From the NCBI GenBank assembly GCA_022376515.1, contig WTXI01000014.1, positions 496,001 through 560,000 on the forward strand: a stretch of 64,000 nucleotides of DNA, given 5' to 3'. Under the pieces are notes generated by a model. That model saw only the letters and a program-made list of their open reading frames with translations. It made no database searches and was not told the origin of the DNA. Positions 1 to 14,227 of this stretch are shown in pieces. Source of the stretch: Lactifluus volemus. Taxonomy: Eukaryota; Basidiomycota; Agaricomycetes; Russulales; Russulaceae. The first letter of the stretch is position 1, and the number at the start of each line of letters is the position of its first letter. The translations under genes were made by a program, and so were the position numbers.

Positions 1-2
1 TT

Positions 3-1513
3 CGACCTGTTCAAAAGGCGATCCTGTCTATAGAACAGCTTGCGGCTTTCAAAACTTCCAAAAATATGAAAAAATAACGTCCTACATCGAGACGCTCAAC
101 AGTGCAGTTGTTGGGGTCAAGCTGACAGACGAATGCGCGCAGTCGCATGTACGTCAGCTTGATTGGTTCCGTGCTATTTCGTTGGGGTTATTCATTATCT
201 AGGAAATCGCAGCGATAGTCGCAGTACTGGATCGCGTAGAGGCCCTGGCGAAGGAGACACCACCGGTGGACAATATGGCGTCGAGGTTCGGGAACCCCGC
301 ATTCAAGACGTTTTATGACAAGGTGCAACAGGCGCGTATTAGTGAAACAATGACGTTTCTTTTCGCTCCCCCCGCACTAACGCCGATTCCGAATGTCCGT
401 CATATCACCAGGTCGCGCCACAGATACACGAATCGCTGCTCGCGCAACAGCCCGTTGAGGCTGCTGTCGAGCTGTCTGGCTACTTTTGTGAGTCGTGGGG
501 GAACCGGACGCGCATTGACTATGGGAGTGGGATGGAGCTCAACTTCCTTTGTTGGTTGTGAGCATTCATGTTTCCCATTTATTTTGGTTGATCTTCATCG
601 CCTGATGAGTGTCGAAATTGGGTAGGATTTGTCTCGAGCAGTTGGGAATCATTCGTGAAAGCGACCATGCAGCGTTGGTGATCAAGTATTTTGGAGGTTA
701 GCAAAATTTTTCCTTGCGAAACCTCATGTTCAGGCGCTGATTTTCGCAGATACATTCAAGTGATGCGTACCCTGCAGTCTACGTACTGGCTAGAGCCTGC
801 TGGTTCACATGGGGTATGGGGATTGGACGACTATCATTTCCTGCCATTTTTATTCGGCTCGGCGCAACTCAAAGGTACGTGTCTATGATATCTCAACGCT
901 GCCTCTCGTTGATATGCTTTACCAGGACACAAATACTTGCGGCCGAAATCCATCCACGATAACGAGGTAGTGGAAGAATTTTCGAAGGATTATATGTACT
1001 TTGGGTGCATCCAGTTCATCAACTCAGTTAGGCTGATTCATTCTGCAGTGAAAGTGTCGCTTACATGCCAACCTAGGTTAAAACTGCGTCGTTACGGTGG
1101 CACTCGCCTATGTTGGATGACATTTCTGCCGTACGTACTTTCTGTTTGGCTAAATAGGTGAAACGGGCTAAAGAGATTGACCGTTCTAGGTTAAGACATG
1201 GGACAAGGTCAATCAAGGGATGATAAAGATGTATCATGCAGAGGTGTTGGGGAAGCTGCCGGTCATGCAACACATGCTCTTTGGGTCGATTCTGGCTTAC
1301 GAGGGACCAGTTGCGTCACCACCTACCGATGAAAATGATGAGCATCATGGCCACGTGCACTCGCATGCTGATGGGTCAGGAGGACACGCTGGCTGGCACG
1401 ACCCCTGTGGGATCGCCATTCCGTCAGTTTTCGCAGTTGCGGCGGAGGCGCAGAAGAGACAGGAAGGAGCGAAACTTGGTGGGCCAGGGATTCGACCAGT
1501 TCCGTTCGACTGA
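3..1513 (+). CDS. Serine/threonine-protein phosphatase 2A activator (PTPA/RRD family), 5' partial
   Basis: PTPA is a peptidyl-prolyl isomerase that helps activate the PP2A catalytic subunit. The exons carry family blocks in order: [66 protein letters not shown] and the C-terminus GIRPVPFD. Introns: 149-202, about 332/336-411, 558-625, 697-733 or 697-749, 875-925, 1027-1076, 1131-1189. The start lies upstream of the window. The reading frame breaks at 60-68, where one base appears missing in an A-rich run (expected residues ..TSKNYEKI..). A second break may exist near 690, unless a 37-nt intron is real. The intron after residue QQ near 331 needs a GC donor or another missing base. The family call is firm; the exon ends at those three places are not. 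Confidence 0.93.
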
Positions 1514-2564
1514 GTGAGTAATTATCGACATGTGTTATCGACATTTGTTATCAACATTTGATTACTGTCAATGTACACTAACTGTGTTATGATATGGTTG
1601 ACCAAAAACCGTTTTCCATCAAGAGTCGGCTTGAGATCCGCGTCATGGCTCGGTGCCGCTTTTCTCCCCGTCACTTCCGCTTTGAATACAGTGCGTAGTT
1701 TTGGACGGTGTTCATGTCTTGTGATAAATACAGTAGGGCATTTCGGTGGATCACTGCAGGTCCTTCCCGGTCTCTTAACTCTCTCTGTTCGCAAGGGATG
1801 AACCACTTTTGGGCTTTTCGTTCAGACAGGAGCCAAGCCCCTGACGATGGTTTATCAGACGCAAGTTTATCAGACGCAAGTCGGCCCCACTTAGGGGCTC
1901 TTTCCTTGTCCTCTACTTGGTCAGTTGCTCCGTCGACCTTCTTCCTTGTGTCTGCTTGTCCCCTCATCCTAGCCCGTCACAGCTCGCCGGAGTCAGGACC
2001 TTTTTCCGTCACCCTCCGTCCCCGTGGCCCCCGTCTTCCTGCGGTTCCTTTGTATGATTACTTGCATCTCTATCCTTCCTTTTGTTCTCTTCTTCGCCCC
2101 TCTCTCCGTGTGTCATGCTTTCCTGTATGATTCCCTGATGTGTTCGAACGTTTACCTGATGCGCTGCGATTTCTGTCACTGTACACATGTACCTACGGTC
2201 TGTGTCACATTACACACACGGCTCTCGGTGCGTTGTGAAATTAAAACTTTTTGGGGGCTTAGGTCAACCCCCGTTCGGACCTTCATTCCCCTCGTGTCCC
2301 TTCTCCATCAGGTAACTTGTGCTAGGACCAATGTGTAAAGTCTAATCGAAGGTGTCAGAGGGGATGAGTACAACCGGTAGTTTCCGTGGGGATCAAGCGA
2401 GGCCGAGAAGTGTTCGGGGTCATGAAACGAACCGCCTCACTTTCCCTCTTCTTCTTTGCCCTCAACGACAACGACGACCAAGAGAGTGCGAGAACGACGA
2501 GAACGAAGCCAACAACGTCGTTCCCCTCAGATAGTCACACGCTCCCTAATTCTCTCCTCCTGCC
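1514..2564. other. Intergenic region, PTPA to chitin synthase
   Basis: No coding exon is recognised on either strand. It must hold the 3' end of the phosphatase activator and the promoter and leader of the chitin synthase; pyrimidine-rich stretches before 2565 fit a fungal promoter. A 15-bp unit (TTTATCAGACGCAAG) occurs twice in tandem at about 1850-1880. Confidence 0.6.
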
Positions 2565-5500
2565 ATGAAAAGGCAGTCAACTATCCATCACCAGCGGCTG
2601 GAGGCCGTCAACGACCTAGTCACCCTCTCTCCCCTCTCTGACGATGCCATCGTCTCGTGCATTCGTGAAAGATTTCTCTCAGATACCATCTATACCGCCA
2701 TAAGCAACACCGTTCTCGTCGCTATCAATCCTCACAAATATGTTCCCAGCACTGCCGACTCGATCCTTCACAAGTATGCCGCAGAATATCGCAGCATATT
2801 GGAAGACAAAGAGCCCCTCCCTCCCCACATTTTTCAGCTTTCCAACAATGCTTATTATCATATGCGACGGACAACCCAAGATCAGTGTATTATTCTTAGG
2901 TGAGCCTCCCCCAGCGTTACTCTCGCCTCCGCATGGTTTCATTTATTTCTGGTATTTGCTCAGTGGTGAGACCGGGAGTGGAAAGTCGGAGAACCGTAGG
3001 CTTGCCATTAAAACCCTTCTCGAGCTGAGCGTTAGCAATCCTGGCAAGAAGGGGTCCAAGCTCGCGCACCAAGTTCCCGCCGCCGAGTTTGTTCTTGAAT
3101 CGTTTGGCAATGCCTGCACGCTCTTCAACCCGAATGCATCCCGCTTTGGAAAATACACAGAGCTCCAGTTTACCGAGCGCGGACGTCTCTGTGGGATCAA
3201 AACTCTCGACTATTATCTCGAACGTAATCGTGTTGCCGGTGCTCCGTCTGGCGAGCGGAACTTCCACATTTTCTACTACCTCCTCGCCGGCGCCTCACCA
3301 GAAGAGCGACAGCACATGCAACTTCTTGACAAGACTACGTTCCGTTACCTTGGCCAGCGCGGGGTTCCCGGGGGTCGCCAGAACATGCGCGATGACGACG
3401 CACAACGATTCGAACAGCTGAAGGTTGCCCTCAAGAACGTTGGCTTTTCTAAGCGTCACGTTGCACAGACATGTCAATTAATCGCCGCCATCCTTCATCT
3501 CGGCAACCTAGAATTTACGATTGACCGGGCCCGCGACGTCGATGCTGCCGTTGTTCGCAATGAGGATGCGTTGGCCTTAGTTGCTGATTTCCTCGGTGTC
3601 ACACCGTCAGCTCTGGAGACAGCGCTCTCGTACAAAACCAAACTTGTCAAGAAGGAGCTCTGTACAGTCTTTCTTGATCCGGATGGTGCAGCGGATAACC
3701 GCGACGATCTTGCCAAGACACTCTACTCCCTCCTGTTCTCATGGCTTAATGAACACATCAACGAACGCTTCTGTCGCGATGACTTCGTCTCTTACATCGG
3801 CCTTTTTGACCTTCCCGGGCCTCAGAACCTCACATCTCGGCCCAATTCGCTCGACCAGTTTTGCATCAACTTTGCCAACGAACGCCTCCATAACTTTGTT
3901 CAAAAGAAGCTATTCGAAAGCCATGTTTCCGAGTACAACAGCGAGGGTATCTCTCGGTTTGTGCCCCAGGTCCCGTATTTCGACAATTCAGAATGCCTCC
4001 GGCTGCTGCAGAATCAACCCGGCGGCCTCATCCACATTATGGATGATCAAGCACGGCGTACACCGAAGAAGACGGATCACACGATGGTGGAAGCATTTGG
4101 AAAACGCTGGGGTAACCACTCATCCTTCAAGGTTGGTTCGGTAGACCGCTCAGGCTTCCCCACATTCACCATCAACCACTTCAACGGACCTGTTACGTAT
4201 TCATCAGAGGGCTTCCTCGAGCGAAACCTCGACGCGCTCAACCCAGACTTTGTCTCCTTACTTCGTGGCAACACACATGGCCCCGAGCAGCAACAGGCGG
4301 TGAAGGCTCCGGTTCCATCAATCCGTTTGTGCGTGGACTATTTTCGGGCAAGGCGATTGCAACGCAGATGCACCCGCGTAACGAGGAAACGATTGTCGCA
4401 GCGCAGCAACCTGTGAAACCCATGCGTTCCCCCTCCACTCGACGGAAGAACACAGTCAGGCGTGCGCCAAATCTTGGTGACGTCGAGGAAAAGGATCGTG
4501 ACGACGATGATGCGGCCGCGGCGACGCTGAACAACTCAAGCCCATGCGTCACTGGCGAGTTCCGGAGTGCGCTTGACACACTTTTCGAGACGTTAGAAGA
4601 GACCCAGACGTGGTATGTCTTCTGTGTGAACCCGAACGACTCGCAGCTGCCGAATCAGCTCGAAGGCCGCTCCGTCAAGGGGCAGATCCGCAGTTTGGGT
4701 TTAACAGAAATCGCACGACGGTGTGTCAACGTGTTCGAGGTTGGGATGACCCCGCGCGAGTTCTGTGATCGGTATCGGGACAAACTGGCCGCTGTTGGTG
4801 TTACAGAAGGCGAATCCAGGGAACAGATCGACCGTGCCAGGACGGCGTTAGGCTTCAAAGATAGCGATTTGATTCTTGGTCAATATAAGGTAAGCTGATA
4901 TGGAATTGGCGTCTGCGACCATAGCTCAGCTTCTGCGTTATCTAGGTGTTCTTGTCTCATACTGCATTCCACTCCCTCGAGGATTCCTTGCGCTCACAAG
5001 ACACGGATGAGGTCAAGCGTAATCGCATGCGAGATGCCGAGATCGAGGCAGGCCTTGACCCAAGAGGACTTGCTGACCCATACGCACCCTATCGAGATGG
5101 CGAAAACGATCAAGATCCCCAGTCCCCTTATTCGGCGCCTGGTCACCGCAACAACTTCGATCAGTCCAGCCAGGCACTTCCGCTTGTTGCTAATGCTTCA
5201 CCCTTCCAACGCGCCGACATGTACAATGACTACGACGAGCGGCAGTCGCTCCGCAGTGATGAGGTCGACGGACGTAGCAGGCTGACGAGCGCTCATGATG
5301 ACACGATGTCACTTGGGACCGAGTCGTACGCGCCATCGCGTAATATGTTCCAGAACGTGGACAAGAAGGCGCTGCTGGAGAAGGAAGCACTCCCAGGAGA
5401 GATTCACGAGGGCGAAACTACGGAGGTGGTAAAGGAGACGTCTGCACGTCGGCGATGGGTAGCACTATGCTGGCTACTCACCTGGTGGATCCCATCGCCA

Positions 5501-8500
5501 TTCCTAAAGTGGTTCGGGCGTATGAAGCGTCAGGACGTGCGGCAGGCATGGCGCGAAAAGCTCGCGTTGAACATGATCATCTGGCTCCTTTGCGCCTGCG
5601 CGGTATTCGTCATCGCCGTTCTGGGCAACCTCATCTGCCCCACGGAGCATGTGTTTTCAACGTCCGAGCTGGCATCGCATAGCGTAGAGAATAACGCGAA
5701 CAACGTTTATGTTTCTATTCGCGGGGAGGTGTTCGATTTGACACAGGTTGCGCAGACGCACCTGCGGGTTGTTCCCGTAGTCACACAGAAGTCGGTAATG
5801 ACCTACGGCGGCACCATCGTGGATAACCTTTTCCCGGTCCAGGTAATTCGCAGATTGTTTTTTCACACCATTCGCTCAGCTGATGACCGATCCGCGTAGG
5901 TTAGCGCACTTTGCAACGGCGTCTCCGGAAGCGTCAGCCCATATGTCGCCCTCGACTTCAGAAATACCACCGATCCCAACGCGCAGTACCACGATTTCCG
6001 AGCTTTTACAAATGACTCGCGGCCGGACTGGTACTTTGAGACCATGACCGTCTTGCGTTGGAACAACCGCAAAGGTTTTGTTGGCTACACACCAAAGGAA
6101 ATTCGCAATATGGCCAACTCCGGACGATCCGTCGGCATCTACAGGGGCCTTGTGTATGATGTCACGAACTACATTAAGTTCCCGCCCGCCACAAGAGCTC
6201 CGTACGGAGAGCAGGCTCCGCAAGTCGATACAAACTTCATGCATAGCGGCGTCATCGGCATTTTCGAGTTCAACTCAGGCCAAGATATCACGAAGGCCCT
6301 GGATAACCTCAACATTGACTCGAATGTTCTCAGTGCGCAGAAAGTCTGTCTTCGGAATCTCTTTACAATCGGCAAGGTGGACAATCGCAATTCGCCTCAA
6401 TGCCAGTTTTCGACGTACATCCTTCTTGCTCTCTCAGTCCTCATGGTTAGCGTCATTGGGTTCAAATTCTTGGCATCCGTCAACTTTAGCTCGCCACGTG
6501 CGCCTGAGGACCACGACAAGTTCGTCATCTGTCAAGTCCCGTGCTACACAGAAGGCGACGCTTCTCTCAGGCGGACTATCGATTCGCTTGCACAACTGAA
6601 ATATGATGACAAACGTAAATTGCTTGTGGTTATCTGTGATGGCATGATCGTTGGTTCCGGTAATGACAAACCCACACCACGGATCGTGTTGGATATTCTG
6701 GGTGCGGACCCTAATCAGGATCCAGAGCCACTAAGCTTCCAGTCGTTGGGAGAAGGCGCCAAGCAGCATAACATGGGCAAGGTGTACTCTGGGTTGTACG
6801 AGACTAACGGTCACGTTGTGCCGTACATGGTCCTCGTGAAGGTCGGCAAACCCACTGAGCGCTCGCGGCCCGGGAACCGTGGCAAGAGAGACTCGCAAAT
6901 CATGCTCATGAGCTTCCTGAACAAGGTAAAAAGCAGTCAAGCCTATTTTCTTCAAGATTCACTGTTCTTCTGCAGGTTCATTTCAACTCCCCGATGAGCC
7001 CGATGGAGCTAGAGATGTACCACCAAATCAAGAACGTCATCGGTGTCAACCCGACTTTCTACGAGTATATGTTCACCGTGGACGCCGATACTGTTGTAGA
7101 CCCTATGTCTGTCAACAGATTGATCTCCGCGTGAGTGAATTTGGGTTCTCTAGGTTTCTACTTTTTTTTAACATTGCTGCAGAATGATCCACGACAAGAA
7201 GTTGATCGCTGTCTGTGGTGAAACCGGTCTGTCTAATTCCAAACAATCGATTATCACCATGATGCAGGTCTACGAGTACTTCATTTCTCACCACCTCGCT
7301 AAGGCATTCGAGAGTCTCTTCGGTTCTGTCACCTGTCTTCCCGGCTGTTTTTCCCTCTATCGTTTGCGTACCCCTGACACCCACAAACCTCTGCTTGTCG
7401 CCAACCAGCTAGTGGCAGATTATGCAGAAAATCGGGTTGATACACTCCATATGAAGAATCTCCTGCACCTCGGTGAAGATCGTTATCTCACCACACTCCT
7501 TCTCAAGCACTTCTCCCATTTCAAGACCCAGTTTGTCCGTGATGCGCATGCCTTTACCGTAGCTCCAGACGATTGGAAGGTGCTCCTGTCACAACGTCGT
7601 CGCTGGATCAACTCTACTGTGCATAATCTCGGCGAATTGATGTTCCTTGACCGACTGTGTGGTTTCTGCTGTTTCTCAATGCGCTTCATCGTCATGATCG
7701 ATTTGTTGTCCACCATCATCCAACCCGTCTCAGTTGCATACGTAAGTTTTAACTATCTCTTCTTGATATTATTCTAAGTATTCCTCAACCTTTTCTAGAT
7801 TGTTTACCTAGTTGTTCTTACGGCGGGAGAACACAAGGGTATACCGACCCTATCCTTGATCCTAATTGCAGCAATCTATGGTCTCCAAGCGTTCGTCTTC
7901 ATCCTCCGTCGTAAATGGGATATGATTGGCTGGATGATGTTTTACATCCTTGCAATCCCCGCTTTCTCATTCCTCCTCCCACTATACTCTTTTTGGAGAA
8001 TGGACGATTTCTCGTGGGGTCAGACACGTATTGTCATGGGTGAAGCCGGTAAAAAGATGATTATCCACGTAGGCGATTCCCTCTTGCAGTGGAACATTAC
8101 GAGCTCACACGTTCTGTTCTTAGGACGAAGGCAAATTTGACCCCCGCTCGATTCCTTTGAAGTCATGGAATGACTACGTGAGTCGAGCCTTCATGTCACT
8201 GTTTTCGTCCCTTACACTCTCCAGGAAAACGAGCTTTGGGACAAGGAGTCGAACCACAGCATAGGATCCTGGGTGCCCCCCACGAAGTTGAAGAATGATG
8301 GTTATGCTGAATCGCGCACTTCAGTTTATGGTCGCGAGACATACTACGAGCCCCGCAGCTTCTCTCCGTCTGCATCTCAAATGGGTCACGGTGCTTTTGC
8401 CCCCCCACCCGGATATCAATCTGGACGGAACACTCCCAATGGCCTGGAAGGAAGTCAGTATCACCCATTCTCGCGCCCCCCAACAAATTATCTTGATGTT

Positions 8501-8728
8501 GCGATACCCACTACACGGTCTGAGGCCGGGGGCGACATTGGTAGTCCTGGACCATCGGACACGGAAATCGACCGTGCTGTGCAGGCGATTTTGCGTGACG
8601 CGGACCTCAACTCTATCACGAAGCGTGAGATCCGACGGAAACTGGAGGAACACTTTGGTGTGGACCTGGCTTCGCGGAAGGTTACCATTAATGCTGCGAT
8701 CGACAGGGGACTTTTGAGTCATGCATAG
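2565..8728 (+). CDS. Chitin synthase with N-terminal myosin motor-like domain (class V type)
   Basis: A polytopic enzyme that polymerises UDP-GlcNAc into chitin at the plasma membrane; the motor domain is thought to help polar delivery. About 1,908 residues. The motor (about 1-750) has a P-loop GETGSGKS and switch [11 protein letters not shown], but switch II reads DLPGPQ, so the usual glutamate is replaced. Two membrane segments and cytochrome-b5-like stretches follow (about 900-1200). The catalytic domain holds [23 protein letters not shown] and QRRRW (about 1400-1640), then further membrane segments and a C-terminal DEK_C-like helix bundle. Introns: 2900-2963 (splits the Ser before GETGSGKS), 4890-4945, 5843-5899, 6926-6975, 7131-7182, 7742-7798, 8069-8123, 8178-8224. 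The frame changes between 4265 and 4320; either a 32-nt intron (4265-4296) or one missing base restores it. 2565 is the first ATG giving the normal motor N-terminus. Confidence 0.96.
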
Positions 8729-9136
8729 AACCTTTCTGATGGACTTCATAAGCTCGGACTTTGATCTGCCTATCACCACACTCTTTCGAGTCATCGTTCA
8801 TGTAGCAATCTTTCATTCAATTTTACTTCTTAGTCTCCTCTTACTAGCTCTCGCACCCGCTAATTTTGGACTATAGTGTGCATCACATCCTGTGCTCTGA
8901 TCATCGCATCACATATCTGAATATCATACAACCACTACAAAAATACGGACCTATCAGACTTAGCGTAAGCGAGTATCGGCAAAACAAACCGAATCGTGCA
9001 CGAATAACAGTGCTAGTACATATCTATCAAAGATGAGGCACTAGAATAAAATGTAAGAACCCACGAAACCTGAAGCAGCCTGAGTGACTGGCGTCCAGTT
9101 ACGTGTCGACGTTAGTCAAGAAACACCACCACTTCA
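8729..9136. other. Convergent 3' region
   Basis: Lies between the ends of the chitin synthase (+) and the EF-hand/ZZ gene (-). An AATAAA at 9045-9050 could serve the plus-strand transcript. Nothing else is recognised. Confidence 0.5.
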
Positions 9137-12100
9137 TCAGCTTCTAGCAGTTCCTACCAAGCCGTGGAGGAGCTGCTCGATGTTGCCAAACTGACCACAA
9201 AGAACGTCCAAACGATGACTGAGATCGTTCAACCGGCCATCAAAGCCGCCAAACCGACCGTTGAGGTCATCAAATCGCGATTGCATACTATCGAGACGAT
9301 CTTCTATGGATACCAGACGCTGCTCAGTGGAAGGCGCTGTATCTTCGTCCTTCGCAGGCGCCAGACAGCGGATGAGATGGTGCGTCTTCGTATGTTTCAT
9401 AGAGCTGTGCTCGGGGTCTGGGACACCTTCTGTTTCACATGCATCGCATATGAAAAGGTCATCTGAGGGCGGACAAAGGCAGGCACGTCAAAATAATCCG
9501 GTGAGTAGATGACTAGTAGATGCCCGTCGGAACTGACCTGGACAATAAATGCAATACCAGCATGGGAAGGAAAGGATTGGAGGACCTTTGCAGTTCACGT
9601 TGGCACATTTAGGCATGTCGACGGCTGGACTCTGAGGCGGTAATGCATCTGTCGCGTCTTGTGGGATCTCAACCTCCAGTCCTCGGGAAGTATCCCCAGC
9701 GTCCTCGGTCCAACTGGTATTTTCGGCTCCGTCTTGAGCACCATCTGGAGTGATGACCCCATCAACTGGCTTGTCATTTCCAGATACCGTCTTTGAGTCT
9801 ACCAAGGCCGGCTCCGGGACCGAACTTGACGAATTCGTATCTCCAGTCGTCTGAGAATTTTCTTTCTCCTGTGACTCCTGAGAAACTTCTGCGATTCTCT
9901 TGCAGAACCTCTCCACCCGTTTGTATGCCTCACTTGCGCTGCTATGCACATAGCCGTATTGATAATTGTACACCAGGATGTGAACTCTAACGAGCCTGTG
10001 GGTTGGTTCGTGTGTACCCTCAATATCTTGACGGTATGTAACACGCTGAGAAATACACTGCGCGTTGGAGCAAAGATCTATGGGGTTGAACACCTCCGTG
10101 TCTTTGTTGACACAATCAAGGCAGAACAAACGATCCCCGATAATACAGCGCATACAGGAGTCACAGTATGCGTTCCTGCAAACCATGAGTGATAGGAAAA
10201 TAGCGCCACATTCGGGACTCACCAGTGGAAAGTTGTGTATGCATTCTTATGATTGGTTTTGGAACCGTAGAAGCAAGCGTCGGCAGGTGTAAGCCGCTGT
10301 AGCGCTGTACGCAACCGTTGAGTGTCTTCCTCGTAGAGCAGCTCCCCAAAGTTGCCAAGACGGCACGTCATGGAAAGCACCGCTTCACGATCATCTCGAC
10401 GCTGGGAGAAGTACGACCATGACCAACGCTCCCGACGAATGTCATTTTGCACTGCGGCGATTGCGAACTTCCACAGGGCACGAGGTTTGTTATCCGAAAG
10501 TTCTTTGATACTAGGGTATACACTGAGATAACGAGGTGGGATTCGGCGAAACTCCATTTGGCCACAAGGGTTCTCTGGGTCGGACGGGTCACCCCAGACA
10601 CCGGTCAAGGCTTGGCGTTTTGGATCGAAACGACCGTTGAAGGAACGAGGGTTCCAATATGCAACTGGGAACATCCAGTATCCTTCCGGGAACGACATCT
10701 TGAGTTTGACGCTCATGACATCATTTTCGTCCTTTGACCAAGACCCAGAAATGGTATAGCGTCCCCTATTGGACCAGGCATTCGCTTTGATGCCTTGCTC
10801 GCTGACACCAGGTTCAAGTACAAATGTCATCATCGTGTCAATTCCGGCGATCTGATGGGTCCCATTGTCTTCGTAAAAATAGCCATGCCAGTGCCCCAAA
10901 CTGCGTCATAGTTAGATGAGAACATGAACATGTTAGCGAAACTGTGAACGTACATGTCTCTCAATGGCAGTGGAACATCACGATAGTCCGGTACGTCATC
11001 AATTGTATGTCCGTCATACACCCACTCGTCAAGGGCAAGCTTGTCCTGGCACTCATATCTCAATATCTCTTCCGGCTTGACATTTTGGTCCTCATCAACA
11101 TTGTCGTACGGCATATACAAAGGAGCGAGACCCCGAACGTAGTCCCCGGACCAGAGGGCCTTCTCGTCATGAAAATATTGGAACTACAAGGTAAGTGGGT
11201 CAGAGTCCTAATCAACATGGATTAGAAAAAAATTGATCACAATCCCAAATGCAAAGTTCTCGAACTGCTTCTTAATGTCCAGTTTCTGCTGAGAAAAGTT
11301 GTCTGAAGACGATAACCAACTCAGCCCGTCGGGTCGCTAAGCGCAACGCAGCTCACATACTGGTGAGTCGATCCACGCGGTATCTGATAGCTTCTTCGAT
11401 GCAGAGAAGGCTGTCAATACCTTGCTTCAGCTCACGCGGGTCCACTATCTTGGTCAGCATGGTTCGCATGACCTCGTAATGGCGCTTCATTAACAAGTAC
11501 AGTAGTGGGAAGATGGTCTACAATACATGGATCAGTCGTGGATAGTACTGAGCTAGTTGGGAAGTGCCAACCTTTTCGATGCGGCCTGCACCTGTTATGA
11601 GCGTAAGAGTATCAGCACCATCTATGATAAATTCTACTCTTTTCAGGCTGTTGCCCAACCGAGTCTCCTCTTCCTTGAGATATGGAATGAATTTTTCGAG
11701 ATCATTGGGCTCAGATTGCAGCCGAAGTACTGGGGTGATCAGGGCATGAATAAACATCCATACGTTGAAGAAGTAAGTCATGATAGACCCCCGATTGGGA
11801 GGGAGCACCTCGTAGTAGAGACTGTCCATCTTTCCAAACAAACGCTCTATCATATTGGCGTAGTCGATTATTGATGTCTTGTATCCTGGTAAAGGTTCAA
11901 CAGGTTTTGTAATAGCAAGGAATGCTCCGCTTACCAACCGCCCAGAAGGCCACCCAATGGGGTAGGCTGAAACTCATGAGACGGTATCGAATAAGCTGAG
12001 AAGCGAGACCAACCTCCACTCGCGTGGTCGAGAACTCGTGAAGCGATTCATCTCTGCGATGGAGATGAACCCTGAAGCATCGTCATCAATTGCCTCCGTC

Positions 12101-13883
12101 ATGGGCTGCAACTGTGCGGCATTGACATATTTGATGGCCCACGCATCTGGGTTGTGAGTCGAGACTTCAGCAATACCCTTGCTAAAGATATCGTCATTTT
12201 CCGGACAGAGCGTCTCTAGAAAATGGTCTCGGAGGGAAAGCACAAGATGTCGAGCTTTGACATTCCCGCGCCAGCCCTGAAAGGTCACAACCTCATGAAC
12301 TCGATTAGAAAGGGGGGCAACATGGTGCGTACCATTTCTTTCCAAATCTCGTGAATTGACTGGGAGAAAACAGGTTTTGTTATATAATGAAGGAGAAACG
12401 GGAAAAGAACGGCTCACCTTGTCACGGATGCGCTCGTGAGGACCCCCGCTCAACTCCCTAACGACACGATCGCTCGCCCGGTTGACAACGGCAGTCATCC
12501 GGCTAACGATCTGGTCCTTCTGCTCTTCGAACTTCCGGTAGAACACGACTCGATTCTTCTCCGCGGCAGCATCTGGATCCTCGAAGATGTCGTTTCTTAG
12601 ATTATCTACTTTGGTGTTTGGGTCCTCGTGAACAAGCTTTGTGGGTCGCCCTTTGGCACTGGATACACTCGACGTCTTGGATGCAGTTCTCTCTAGGTTA
12701 CGCAACATCTCGTCATTCTCCCGGACGGACTTTATACCACCTTTCCGTTCTATGTCTTCCCAAAGACGATTGTGCTCAGGGCTGGCCAGTTCCCGGAGCA
12801 CGTCTTTCAGAACATTCAACCTTTAACTCGATGTCAGTGAATAGTTAGGGCAAGATTATGCTAATTAACTTTTGGTCGAGTGCCTTTGTTGTGTCTTCGA
12901 TAGCATCAAGTTTGGCGTTGGCCTTGTCGACACCCTGAGTTATGTGAACGGACAACTCGTGCTGAAAGTCTTGGCGCCGTTGTGTGAAAAGTTTCGCAAA
13001 CCCAATGAATTTATCGTCCCAGCTTGGACTCAGAATCACCTTAGCCAAGGGCCTTTTCTTCATGTAGGTGTCGCACACGTTCGAACAGACTTTGATGTCT
13101 TCAGCTGTTTGTTTAACAAGGGATTTCAGGTGATCCTCAATGGTAATGCCATCAGGTCCAATGAGCTTCTCATTCTGTACGTCCTTTAGTCTGCCCTGGA
13201 TGGGTCAGTGTACTGCAATAGATAAATGTGAACACATACCGTAGCAAAACGCTCACCGTATCTTTCATTTCAACATACAGCATGATAACCTTCTTGTCAT
13301 TCTCGTGGCGCTTCTTGACGAGGGTGTAAACCGTTTCGAATGCCAAGACAGCGACTACTCACCAAATTAAACACGCATGGCCACATGTCATAAAATGAAC
13401 ATACCGCCAACAAAAGGGTGCAAATCCTTCAATTCATGAAGGGCTTTCATGAGAACAGGCATCCCATGGTAAAAATTATCAATTCCCTCCTTCATGGTTA
13501 TACCAACATCACTTTGTCCGAAAGCAGATAGAGACGCATTGATGACGGGCGCAAACGCTTTAACGTTGCTCTTCGTGGTAGCAACTGTATCATCTTGGGG
13601 CCATAATTAGCGTACTGAGAATTGAGTCATTAGGCAAGGATGCACAGATAGCATCAAGCCCTTGAGATGTTTGAATCTCTTTTGGGCCAACATCGACCAT
13701 ATTATACGCTTCAATGATCTTGTCCGGCACAGGGTTAATAGCCGACGCCATTTCTGATGAGGCGCCGTGGTCAAGTAAGCTTGTGAGGGGATGGGACTGG
13801 CAGGAGCGGTGCTGCGGTGTGTTTATTGAGATTCTTGGGGGCTTGGGTACAGTCGCAAAGGAAGGCTTAATTGGGGGGAACAA
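9137..13883 (-). CDS. Large EF-hand / ZZ-type zinc finger protein, paralogue A
   Basis: Function unknown; the family is common in Agaricomycetes. Exons read from 13883 or 13751 (two possible ATGs) down to 9137, roughly 1,200 residues. In order: a helical N-terminal region (HPFVGGVAVLAFE, then KKRHENDKKV, around 13450-13260); a helical segment ending in RRQDFQHEL (about 12980); an EF-hand loop DDDASGFISIAE (about 12070) with acidic residues at positions 1, 3 and 12; a beta-rich middle domain with LGHWHGYFYE and GRYTISGSW (about 10900-10700); a ZZ finger (CDSC, CLDC, DLC, HEPTH; about 10160-10000); a Cys-rich tail (CWYCIYC, then CDAC in the next exon); and a C-terminal coiled coil ending near 9140. 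No frame breaks were seen. Intron 1 runs from a GTGCAT donor to an AAG acceptor (about 13650-13595). Tandem with paralogue B. Confidence 0.8.
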
Positions 13884-14227
13884 CGGATGTTAAGGTTCTT
13901 CTGTATTTGTGTATCTGGCTCATGATGTCGAAGATTCGCCACATAAATGCTGGAGAACAACTAAGGCACAGCCAGAGAGACAAAGGAGGACGGAGGCCGA
14001 TGACGGGCGCACCGGGGCGCCAATTCCGGTGTCACGCCGACATTTACCTAATCTGTCGAACTCTGTCAAGATGCCTTACTGTGGCAACAGGAACCAGCAA
14101 AGCATTATTGCGACATATGAGTATCAATAATTTACATGAAAGCGGTAGTAAAAACGGTCGTCTAGTGACAACTCCAAGGTCAAGCTGTAGGTCTTTCCCT
14201 ATAAGTGTCAAGAATGGCGATCCGTAT
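13884..14227. other. Spacer between tandem EF-hand/ZZ paralogues
   Basis: Presumed promoter of paralogue A and 3' region of paralogue B. No coding exon is supported here; open frames on the plus strand have no family resemblance. Confidence 0.5.
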
